Shown here piece after piece: positions 44,206 to 51,812 of a stretch of 64,000 nt of DNA; positions within the stretch are counted from its first letter, which is position 1, and each line of letters begins with the position of its first letter. The stretch lies in the NCBI GenBank assembly GCA_039930465.1, contig JBDTTU010000009.1, forward strand, positions 1 to 64,000, read 5' to 3'. The notes below the pieces were generated by a model. The model was not told where the DNA came from. It saw nothing but the letters and a program-made list of their open reading frames with translations, and ran no database searches. The position numbers and the translations under genes were made by a program. This DNA is from LMDS01 sp039930465. GTDB lineage: Bacteria > Pseudomonadota > Gammaproteobacteria > Burkholderiales > Burkholderiaceae_C.

Positions 44206-45549
44206 GTGAAGGAGAGACACTGGAACAGCCTGGTTGCCACGCTCAGGCGCGGTCAGAGCGTGCTGGTGCTGGGCCCCGAGGTTCCGGTCGGCTCCGCGCT
44301 TCGCAACGCCGCGGGCGCGCCACCCGACGACACGAGTTTTTCCGATGAACTGGCGCGCGCACTCGCCAGCGAACTCGAAGACGAAAACCAGCACGCCGGC
44401 GGCAAGAACCTCGCGGCTCTCGCCCAGCAATACGAAGACACCGAGGGCTTCGGGGCCAGCGCCTTGCGCGCGAAAGCGGCGAGGTTCTACAACCAGGCCT
44501 CGTTCGAGCCGTCTGCGGTCCACAAGACGCTTGCTTCGCTGCCGTTCCCGCTGATCCTCACGACCTGCCAGGATCCGCTGCTCAAACGCTCGCTGCTCGA
44601 TGCCGGCAAGGCGCCCATCTCGCAGCGTTACCACCTGCGCGGCGACAAGCGCCAGAACCCCGAGTTCATGCTGCCCGAGTCACCGGCCACGCCGGTGGTC
44701 TTTCACTTGTTCGGCGATTCGGCCGAACCGTCGTCGCTGGTGCTGAGCGACAACGACATCCTCGACTTCCTGATCGGCATCGTCTCAGAGAACCCGCCGC
44801 TGCCCAACAGCCTGCTGCGGGTGCTGAAGCGGCCGGGGCAGACCTTCCTGTTCGTCGGCTTCGGCATCCGGCACTGGCACCTGCGGATCCTGCTCAAGGT
44901 GATCCTGCGCGCACTCGAACTGAACCGCACCGGCAGCGCGATCGCCGCCGAGCCGCTGCGCAGCCTGGCGCCCACCGACCGCGACGACACCATCCTGTTC
45001 TACCAGCGCGGCATGCGGGTCGAAGTCGAAGACTCCGATGTCGGCACCTTCCTCGAAGGCCTGTCGAAGCGGCTCGAGAGCGAAGGCGGCTTCGACGCCG
45101 TACCCGCGCCGCTCGGGCCTTGCCCGCGCGTTTTCATCAGCTACGCGCGCGAAGACCGCGAGCTGGCCGCGCGAGTGCACGCGGCGCTGCTGGCCGCGCA
45201 TTTCGACCCCTGGCTCGACCAGGACGCACTGGTCGGCGGCGAAGACTGGGACGCTCACATCGAAAATGAACTGCGCGCCACCGACTTCACGCTGGTGCTG
45301 TACACGCCGGCCTTCTGCCGCAAGAGCGACAGCTACGTCAACAAGGAACTGGCGCTGGCGCGGCGCCGCGCGCTGAACGTGCGCGGCTCGTTCCTGATTC
45401 CGCTGCGCACCCACGACATCGCCGACGACGAACGCGTGCGCGAACTCGGCGAATACAACGAGATGGCGCTGCGCCCCGAAGCCTTCGACGAAGACCTGGC
45501 CAAGGTCGTCTCGACCATGTCGCGCGAATTCCAGCGCCGCAATCGGTAG
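44206..45549 (+). CDS. SIR2-like and TIR domain fusion protein
   Basis: A 447-residue candidate conflict or defence protein. Residues 7-280 look like a SIR2-like domain of the effector-associated group: VLVLGPEVPVG (22-29 region), ILTTCQDPLLKRSLLDAG (TTCQD at 119-123), VVFHLFGDSAEPSSLVLSDND (HLFGD at 167-171) and LFVGFGIRHWHLRILL. Residues 307-432 are a TIR domain: PRVFISYARED, WLDQDALVGGEDW and SYVNKELALA, with the presumed catalytic glutamate at 381. Bacterial TIR domains of this group often hydrolyse or cyclise NAD+. GGAGG precedes the GTG at 44206; an upstream GTG at 44104 is less likely. The STAND gene starts five bases downstream. Confidence 0.86.
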   Translation: MKERHWNSLVATLRRGQSVLVLGPEVPVGSALRNAAGAPPDDTSFSDELARALASELEDENQHAGGKNLAALAQQYEDTEGFGASALRAKAARFYNQASFEPSAVHKTLASLPFPLILTTCQDPLLKRSLLDAGKAPISQRYHLRGDKRQNPEFMLPESPATPVVFHLFGDSAEPSSLVLSDNDILDFLIGIVSENPPLPNSLLRVLKRPGQTFLFVGFGIRHWHLRILLKVILRALELNRTGSAIAAEPLRSLAPTDRDDTILFYQRGMRVEVEDSDVGTFLEGLSKRLESEGGFDAVPAPLGPCPRVFISYAREDRELAARVHAALLAAHFDPWLDQDALVGGEDWDAHIENELRATDFTLVLYTPAFCRKSDSYVNKELALARRRALNVRGSFLIPLRTHDIADDERVRELGEYNEMALRPEAFDEDLAKVVSTMSREFQRRNR

Positions 45550-45554
45550 GCCGC

Positions 45555-47687
45555 ATGGACAACAACACCGGCCAACGTTACCGCGGCGCCCAGCCGTTCA
45601 GCGATGACGAACTGTCGCAGCGCACCTTCTTCGGCCGGCAAGAGGCCTCGGAATCGCTGACGAACCAGGTGCTCGCCAACCGGCTGGTGGTGGTGTATGC
45701 CAAGTCGGGCGTCGGCAAGTCGTCCCTGCTCAATGCCGGCGTGGCGCCACGCCTGCGCGAGGCGGGCTACCAGCCGCTGATGATCCGGCTCAACGACATT
45801 CAGCTCGGGCCCACGGCCTCGGTTTTCGATGGCGTGCGCTCCGAGGCGTCACGACAGAAGACCGAGTACGTGCACGGCGACACCACGTCGCTCTGGGCCT
45901 TCTTCAAGACCGTGGAGTTCTGGCGCGGCGACCGTTTGCTCACGCCGGTGCTGGTCATCGACCAGTTCGAAGAGCTGTTCACGCTGCACTCCGAAGCGGC
46001 ACGCGACGCTTTCCTGTCCGACCTGAGCTACATCATTCGCGGTGTGCAGCCGCCCTCGCCCGACGCCGCGCAACAGGTGCTCGGCGACACGGCGCCTTCG
46101 ATCCACGTGGTGCTGTCCTTGCGCGAAGACTTCCTCGGCATTCTCGAAGACGGCGCCGACCGCATTCCGCAGATCATGGACCACCGCTTCAGGCTCGTGC
46201 CGCTGAGCCGGCAGAGTGCGGCTGAAGCGATGGCCGGCCCGGCGATGCTCGCCGACCCGACGCTGGCCACGCGCCCGTTCACGCTCGCCCCCGAATTCAC
46301 CGAGGTGGTGCTCGACTACCTGACCACACGCACGGCGGGCGCGTCCGACGTCGCCCGGCGTTTTGTCGAGCCCTTCCATCTGCAGCTGATCTGCCAACGT
46401 GTCGAGCAAGTCGTTGCTGCCAAGGCGCAGAAGCCCGGCGCCGAGCGGGCTTTCACACTGGCCGATTTCGGCGGCGAAGCGGCGTTGTCGCACACCCTCG
46501 CCACGTTCTACACCAACGCGATCCGCTCGGTCTCGGAGCCGCATTTCCGGCCGGTCGCGAAGCGCCTGTGCGAAGAGTTCCTCATCAGCCCGGAAGGCCG
46601 GCGCCTGAGCATCGAAGAACACGAGCTGCGCAAACAGCTTCGCCTCTCGGAGCCGGCACTCGCGCAGCTCGTCGGCAGCCGGCTGCTGCGCACCGACCGC
46701 AGGTCCGACAGCACCTACTACGAACTCAGCCACGACGCGCTGGTCGAGCCGGTGCTCGCGACGCGACGCACCCAGGCTCTGGTGCGCGGCTGGTCGGCGA
46801 TCGCCTTCGGGTCATTGGCCGTGCCGATGAGTGGGCTGCTGGTCTTGTACGGCTTGCTCTACCTGATGTGGCCGCACATCAGCGGCGGCACGGTCGAGCC
46901 GGTGGCCGCGGTCTTCGTGATGGTGAGCGGCGCCGGCTTGCTGCTGGTGTCGATGCAGATATGGCGCGCCGGCTGGCGCGCCCACCGCCGTTACCGCCCG
47001 CGCGGCCTGCGGCCGGCCGAACAGCCGATGCCGGTGTTCGTCAAACCGCGCGACAAGCTGATCGGGTCGGCGCTGCTCACTGCGGGGTTTCTCACCGTCG
47101 GGTTCTTTGCCCTCGCCGGCTTCTTCGTGTCCGTCGCCGTCATCGTGCTATTCCTTCAGGGCGGTGTGGTGCCCGCGTGGGTCTCGCAAGGCGTGAACCC
47201 GTTCTGGAAAAACGTCTACCAGCATCCGGTGCAAGAGATCGGCTGGTTGTTCTTGACGGTCGCCACCAGCCTGCTCTTCGGCGTCGTGCTGTGCCGCAAG
47301 GGGTGGCGCAGGCTCCACCCCGAAGCTGCGTCGTGGGGTGCGACCTTCCGGCACCGCATGTCGACGCACTGGCTCGCGCACCTCGGCGCGCGCGGGCTGC
47401 GGCTCGGCGCGAGCGTGCTCGGGATCGCATTCGTGGTCTGGAGCGTTTATCTGACACAACGCTGCGCGAATTCTTCGCAGGGTCTGTTGCCCGAGTGGCT
47501 GCCGACCTCGCTGCTGAACGGCTACACGCCTGTGCTCTGCAAGAAGGCTTTCGAAGGCAGCTTGAGCATGGACGACTTCTCGGTCGGATTCTTCGTCTTC
47601 TCGGTTTTTTGCCTGTCGCTTCCGGGCGTGCTGCAGATGCTGCACGCCGGCTATCGGCGCCTGCTGCCGGCTCGACCGAAGGTCTGA
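45555..47687 (+). CDS. STAND-type NTPase with C-terminal membrane domain
   Basis: A 710-residue P-loop protein. Walker A is AKSGVGKSS (49-57), Walker B VLVIDQFEE (132-140), and LREDFLG (189-195) and YELSHDALVE (389-398) are motifs of the nSTAND1 group of signal-transduction ATPases. After residue 410 there are about six or seven hydrophobic helices (413-439, 449-470, 502-535 probably two, 562-580, 617-636, 675-696) instead of the WD40 or TPR repeats that usually act as sensors. The gene follows the SIR2-TIR gene by five bases. The pair may form a membrane-anchored sensor with a TIR effector, or the STAND protein may act on the membrane. The function is inferred. Confidence 0.86.
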   Translation: MDNNTGQRYRGAQPFSDDELSQRTFFGRQEASESLTNQVLANRLVVVYAKSGVGKSSLLNAGVAPRLREAGYQPLMIRLNDIQLGPTASVFDGVRSEASRQKTEYVHGDTTSLWAFFKTVEFWRGDRLLTPVLVIDQFEELFTLHSEAARDAFLSDLSYIIRGVQPPSPDAAQQVLGDTAPSIHVVLSLREDFLGILEDGADRIPQIMDHRFRLVPLSRQSAAEAMAGPAMLADPTLATRPFTLAPEFTEVVLDYLTTRTAGASDVARRFVEPFHLQLICQRVEQVVAAKAQKPGAERAFTLADFGGEAALSHTLATFYTNAIRSVSEPHFRPVAKRLCEEFLISPEGRRLSIEEHELRKQLRLSEPALAQLVGSRLLRTDRRSDSTYYELSHDALVEPVLATRRTQALVRGWSAIAFGSLAVPMSGLLVLYGLLYLMWPHISGGTVEPVAAVFVMVSGAGLLLVSMQIWRAGWRAHRRYRPRGLRPAEQPMPVFVKPRDKLIGSALLTAGFLTVGFFALAGFFVSVAVIVLFLQGGVVPAWVSQGVNPFWKNVYQHPVQEIGWLFLTVATSLLFGVVLCRKGWRRLHPEAASWGATFRHRMSTHWLAHLGARGLRLGASVLGIAFVVWSVYLTQRCANSSQGLLPEWLPTSLLNGYTPVLCKKAFEGSLSMDDFSVGFFVFSVFCLSLPGVLQMLHAGYRRLLPARPKV

Positions 47688-47695
47688 GCCGGGGT

Positions 47696-47724
47696 CGAGC
47701 GCGGGCTGCTAACCCGCCAGCTCG
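47696..47724. terminator. possible bidirectional hairpin after the STAND gene
   Basis: CGAG/CTCG and GCGGG/CCCGC pair around CTGCTAA with a small asymmetric bulge, between the convergent STAND and DUF3108 genes. It contains the DUF3108 stop codon. There is no T-run on either side, so termination efficiency is uncertain. Confidence 0.35.
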
Positions 47725-48881
47725 GGCCGCTTCGAGATCATCAGGTCGATGAAGGTTTCGGCGTCTTGCCGGATCACGATGCGCACCGGAAAAAAGCGCA
47801 GTTGCGGTGCAAACCAGATCTCGGCACTGAGCTCGTTCGGGCGCAGCACCGAGCGCCGGGGTTGCAGGTGAATGGTGGGCAGCGGGCCGAAAGGCGCGTT
47901 GAGCACTTCTTCGGCGACCACGTCATACGTCCACACGTCGACCTTGTGCGGCAGCGCCAGCGGAATCTCGACCGTGTTGCCCACGCGCAGTTGCTCGGGC
48001 CGGGTGCTGAACACGTACATCAGTTGCACGAACTGGCTCGCGGTGTCTTGCACGCCGGGCACGGTGTCGCGCCGCTCGCCGTTGGCGAGCACCACGCTGC
48101 CGGGCTCGAAGCTCAGGCCCACGATGCTGCGGTTGCGCAGCACGACCTTGGTGTCTTGTTCGTAGCGGCGCGGGCTCAGGCCCTCGGCCGATATTTCGCC
48201 ATCGCTGCTCATGCGGCGCGTAATCAGCGGCGCCACGCTCGGCCCGACGACGAGGTCGAGGTGCACCTGATAGCGCGAGCCGGAACGAATCCATTCGACC
48301 TGCGCGCTGCCGTTCACGTCGCCACGAAAGTAGCCGGTGAGCAGGTAGCTCACGCGTGTGGACGAAGGCCAGGCAAAAGCGGCCGGCGCGCTGGCGGCGT
48401 CTGGCGGGGCGCTGGCAGCGGCCAGCATCGGCTCGGACATCGGCGCGGGCACAGGATCGGGCTCGGGAACAGACACGGGAGGATCCGGCACGACGAGCGG
48501 CGCCGCAGGGTCGGGCACCGGCAACACAACGGGTTCTGGCACCGGCGGCCCGGCAGCCAGCACCGGCTCAACCGGCTCTTGCGGTGCAGAAGCCACCCGG
48601 GCCGGCTTCGCGGCCTTGCTGCGGACCACTCGTGGCGCCTCGGCGGCGGGAGGCGCCGCAGGCGCGGCAACGGCCGGCGCGGCCATCATCATCTCGCGCA
48701 CGTAGACCACCTCGATGCGCTCGAGCTTCGTGGTGTCGTTGTGGATGTCGGCGATGCGGTCGACCACCTGCTGCGTCAGCCAGCCATGCACGGCCAGCAC
48801 GAGCAAGATCACGCCGGCCAGGCCCGCATGGCGCGCCGGGCTCGGGGCCGGGCCGATCAGTGCTTTCAGTCCGAAAGCCAT
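47709..48881 (-). CDS. DUF3108 domain-containing periplasmic protein
   Basis: A 390-residue protein with an N-terminal membrane segment (about residues 20-37). A long Pro/Ala/Val-rich linker follows (about 65-170), then a C-terminal DUF3108 domain beginning near SSTRVSYLLTGYFRGDVNGSA and ending with IWFAPQLRFFPVRIVIRQD. DUF3108 proteins are predicted outer-membrane or periplasmic proteins of unknown function. The linker resembles TonB-like spacers that cross the periplasm. Its first 16 bases overlap the end of the M61 peptidase gene, suggesting coupling. Confidence 0.85.
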   Translation of the reverse strand: MAFGLKALIGPAPSPARHAGLAGVILLVLAVHGWLTQQVVDRIADIHNDTTKLERIEVVYVREMMMAAPAVAAPAAPPAAEAPRVVRSKAAKPARVASAPQEPVEPVLAAGPPVPEPVVLPVPDPAAPLVVPDPPVSVPEPDPVPAPMSEPMLAAASAPPDAASAPAAFAWPSSTRVSYLLTGYFRGDVNGSAQVEWIRSGSRYQVHLDLVVGPSVAPLITRRMSSDGEISAEGLSPRRYEQDTKVVLRNRSIVGLSFEPGSVVLANGERRDTVPGVQDTASQFVQLMYVFSTRPEQLRVGNTVEIPLALPHKVDVWTYDVVAEEVLNAPFGPLPTIHLQPRRSVLRPNELSAEIWFAPQLRFFPVRIVIRQDAETFIDLMISKRPELAG

Positions 48882-50671
48882 GCCTTTTGCAACGCAGCAG
48901 CGGCCGCCGCCGGCTTCAGCGCCGCCTTGAGCGTGACGCCGGGCCCGCCCGCCGCAGTCGTCTGCGGCAGCGTGAGCGGCAGGCTCAGCACCCGCTGGTC
49001 GCGCGCGACCAGCACGGTGGCCGGCTTGCCGGGTTGCATCAGCCGCAGGGCTTCATCGAGCCGGCGCAGGCGCCAGCCCTCGAGCGCCAGCAACTCGTCA
49101 CCGACCGACAGGCCGGCGCGTTCGGCGGCGCCACCCCGCAGCACATGGCTGACCTTCACGCCGGTGAGCGCGCTTTCGCTGACGCGCAGGCCGAGGCGCT
49201 GCGCCAGCGTGGCGGCCTCGGCAGCCCAGTCGACGCCGAACGCGGCCAGCGCTCCTTGCAGCGGCAGATCGTCGGTACCGTGGACCCAGGCGTCGAGCTC
49301 GGTATCGAACGCTCGGCCTCCCACCTTCAGCAGCGCGGCACGAATCTGCGCCTCATCGATCGGCCCGCCCGCGTTGACTGGAGTCCCTTCGTGCTGCGCA
49401 CTCCGGTGTTCGCCCTTGGGGCGGCCCGGCGTGCTCACGGCCCACAGTTCGCGCATCACGGCATCGAGCGAACCGCGGCCTTCGCGGCGCAGCGTGAGGT
49501 CGAGTGCGAGCGCCACCAGCGAGCCCTTGGTGTAGTAGCTGATGGTCGCGTTCGGTGTGTTCTCGTCGCTGCGGTAGTACTTCACCCAGGTGTCGAAGCT
49601 CGACTGCGCCACGCTCTGCACCTTGCGACCCGGCAGCGCGAGCACGCCGCTCACGGTGCGACCGACCAGCTTGAGGTAACGCGCCGTGTCGATCAGCCCG
49701 CAGCGCACCAGGAACAGGTCGTCGTAGTACGACGTGAAGCCTTCGAAGAACCACAGCAGTTCGGTGTAGTTTTCCTGCGTGTAGTCGTAGCGCGCAAATT
49801 CGGCCGGGCGCAGGCGCTTCACGTTCCAGGTGTGGAAGTACTCGTGGCTGATCAGGCCGAGCAGGTTGGCGTAGCCATCACTGGTCTCGGTCTTGCCGGC
49901 CTGCGGCAGGTCGCGGCGCGAGCCGATCAGTGCGGTGCTGGCGCGATGCTCCAGGCCACCGTGGCCGTCTTCGATCAGGTTGAGCAGGAAGACGTAGCGC
50001 TCGAACGGCGGCCTTTTCTTGCCGTGCCAGAAACGGATCTGCGCTTCGCAGATGCGCTGTGAATCCTTCAGCAAACGTTCGCCGTCGAAGTCGGGCAAGG
50101 CGCCCGCCACCACGAACTCGTGCATCACGCCGCAGGCCTTGAACTCGCCACGCCAGAAGCGGCCCATCTCGACCGGGTGGTCGACGAGCTCGTCGTAGTC
50201 GGCCGCTTCATAAGTGCCCCGGCCCGCGGCATCGGCCTTGACCACGCGCATCGCCGTGGCCACCTGCCAGCCCGCCGGCAGCGTGCGCAGCTCGACGCGG
50301 TGCGGCAGCGCCTCGGAGCCTTCAACGCGCAGGCACAGGCCGGTGCCGTTGAAGAAGCCGCGGTTCGCATCGAGGAAGGCCGCACGCACCGAGGTGTCGA
50401 AGGCGTACACGAGGTAGCTCACGCTGAGCGCGCCGCGCCCGGTGCAGTGGGCCAGCCAGGTCGCCTTGTCGAGCTGCTGCAGCGGCAGTTCGCGCGCGCC
50501 CTGCTTCGCGCTCATGCCGGAGAGGTGGCGTGCGAACTCGCGCACCAGGTAACTGCCGGGAATCCACACCGGCAGGCTCAGGCGCTGCTCGGCGGCGGGC
50601 CTGGGCACCGTCAAGGTCACGCGGAACAGGTGGGCGTGAGCGTCGGCAACGTCGATGCGGTAGGTGATCAT
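48866..50671 (-). CDS. M61 family metallopeptidase with PDZ domain
   Basis: A 601-residue glycyl-aminopeptidase-like protein. The zinc motif HEYFHTWNVKRLRP (HExxH) lies near residues 280-293, and a glutamate-containing LWFFEGFTSYYDD segment supplies the third ligand. A PDZ domain follows near 500-575 (GGAAERAGLSVGDELLALEG). Most M61 proteins are cytoplasmic or periplasmic aminopeptidases preferring N-terminal glycine. I chose the ATG at 50671; a TTG four codons earlier is possible. No clear signal peptide is seen. Confidence 0.9.
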   Translation of the reverse strand: MITYRIDVADAHAHLFRVTLTVPRPAAEQRLSLPVWIPGSYLVREFARHLSGMSAKQGARELPLQQLDKATWLAHCTGRGALSVSYLVYAFDTSVRAAFLDANRGFFNGTGLCLRVEGSEALPHRVELRTLPAGWQVATAMRVVKADAAGRGTYEAADYDELVDHPVEMGRFWRGEFKACGVMHEFVVAGALPDFDGERLLKDSQRICEAQIRFWHGKKRPPFERYVFLLNLIEDGHGGLEHRASTALIGSRRDLPQAGKTETSDGYANLLGLISHEYFHTWNVKRLRPAEFARYDYTQENYTELLWFFEGFTSYYDDLFLVRCGLIDTARYLKLVGRTVSGVLALPGRKVQSVAQSSFDTWVKYYRSDENTPNATISYYTKGSLVALALDLTLRREGRGSLDAVMRELWAVSTPGRPKGEHRSAQHEGTPVNAGGPIDEAQIRAALLKVGGRAFDTELDAWVHGTDDLPLQGALAAFGVDWAAEAATLAQRLGLRVSESALTGVKVSHVLRGGAAERAGLSVGDELLALEGWRLRRLDEALRLMQPGKPATVLVARDQRVLSLPLTLPQTTAAGGPGVTLKAALKPAAAAAALQKAWLSD

Positions 50672-50693
50672 GTTCAAGGCCAATTGGAAAAGA

Positions 50694-51134
50694 TCAGCTG
50701 CCGGCAGCGCCGATAAAACAACTCAGGCTCGCCACCACGCTGAACCGGAACCGCAGCGAGAGCCAGCGCGAGGCGCCGTGCTGGGGGTAGACCTTGCGGT
50801 CGACGAGATAACTGACCACCAGCATCACACCGTGGAGCACGAGGCCGGCGTAGGGCTGCATCACCACCGCGACCCAGGCCACGAGCGCCGGCACCACGCC
50901 CCAGACGAACAGGCGTGGTGGCGCGTTCTCGTCAAGAAAACCGAAGCCCCAGTGAATGCCGCCGATCAAGGCCAGCACCACCGCTGCGTAGCCTGAGAGC
51001 GCCGCCGCAACGTAAGGGTGGGCGTCGGCCCGCACGATCCAGACCAAAGCCGCACCGAGCACGAAAGGCAACAAGGCGAGATAGCCGAGACGAAAGGCCA
51101 CCGGGTCACTTGAAGCGGGCAACAGTTCGGACAA
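50694..51134 (-). CDS. DUF3429 family membrane protein
   Basis: A 146-residue membrane protein with about four or five helices (LGYLALLPFVLGAALVWIV, YAAVVLALIGGIHWGFGF, LFVWGVVPALVAWVAVVM and a C-terminal one). The IGGIHWGF segment is the DUF3429 hallmark. I chose a TTG start at 51134 because GAGGAG lies five bases upstream; the longer open frame to 51284 overlaps the gbsR promoter region. It is transcribed away from the GbsR-type gene. The function is unknown. Confidence 0.75.
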   Translation of the reverse strand: MSELLPASSDPVAFRLGYLALLPFVLGAALVWIVRADAHPYVAAALSGYAAVVLALIGGIHWGFGFLDENAPPRLFVWGVVPALVAWVAVVMQPYAGLVLHGVMLVVSYLVDRKVYPQHGASRWLSLRFRFSVVASLSCFIGAAGS

Positions 51135-51204
51135 GCGGGCTCCTCGAACACGATGCGCGGATTGTCGCCGCAGGCCACGACAAGCTCGCGCTTCCAATTC
51201 CTGA

Positions 51205-51236
51205 GTTTTCAGTATTTCCTGAAACTTCGGTAGACT
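51205..51236 (+). promoter_or_regulatory. operator-promoter region of the gbsR-cydAB genes
   Basis: An inverted repeat (GTTTTCAG at 51205-51212 with CTGAAAC at 51219-51225) lies directly upstream of a TAGACT -10 box (51231-51236). If this box is used, transcription would begin at about 51243, the first base of the gbsR start codon, so the mRNA would be leaderless. The repeat overlaps where the -35 region would be, a natural place for repression by the adjacent regulator. Confidence 0.4.
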
Positions 51237-51242
51237 ATCGGA

Positions 51243-51797
51243 ATGACCTCGCTGTCCCCGCTCGTTCGCAGCTTCGTGGCCCATTTCGGCGAGATGGGCA
51301 GCCGCTGGGGCATCAACCGCACGGTGGGGCAGATCTACGCGCTGATCTTCGTGTCACCCACCGCGCTCAACGCCGACGACCTCGCCGAAAAGCTCGAGTT
51401 CTCGCGCTCCAACGTGAGCATGGGCCTGAAGGAATTGCAGGCCTGGCGGCTCGTGAACCTGCGCCACCTGAGTGGCGACCGGCGTGAGTACTTCGACGCC
51501 CCGAGCGATGCCTGGGAAATCTTCCGCACCCTGGCCGAAGAGCGCCGCCGCCGCGAGATCGAGCCCACGCTCTCGATGCTGCGCAACGCGCTGCTCGAAG
51601 AACCCACCACCGACGAAGACCGCGTGGCGCTGGAGCGCATGCGCGGCATGCACGACTTGATCGAGCTCACGACGACCTGGTTCGACGACGTGCAGCGCAT
51701 GGACCAGCAAACGCTCTCGCGCCTGATGAAGATGGGCGCCAAAGTGCAAAAAGTGCTTGAATTCACCGGCCGCGCCGTGGCCGGAACCAAACGCTGA
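51243..51797 (+). CDS. GbsR/MarR-type transcriptional regulator
   Basis: A 184-residue winged-helix regulator of the GbsR branch. The DNA-binding region has NADDLAEKLEFSRSNVSMGLKELQAW (helix-turn-helix near residues 43-68), followed by HLSGDRREYFDAPSDAWEIF. The C-terminal helices probably dimerise. It lies 15 bases before cydA, so it likely controls the bd oxidase genes and itself, via the inverted repeat upstream. The effector is unknown. Confidence 0.88.
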   Translation: MTSLSPLVRSFVAHFGEMGSRWGINRTVGQIYALIFVSPTALNADDLAEKLEFSRSNVSMGLKELQAWRLVNLRHLSGDRREYFDAPSDAWEIFRTLAEERRRREIEPTLSMLRNALLEEPTTDEDRVALERMRGMHDLIELTTTWFDDVQRMDQQTLSRLMKMGAKVQKVLEFTGRAVAGTKR

Positions 51798-51812
51798 ACA
51801 AGAAAGACTTCG

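Noticed and set aside
47766..49535. Plus-strand open frame of 589 codons opposite the DUF3108 and M61 genes
   Set aside because: It has no domains and a shadow-like composition, and crosses two real genes on the other strand.
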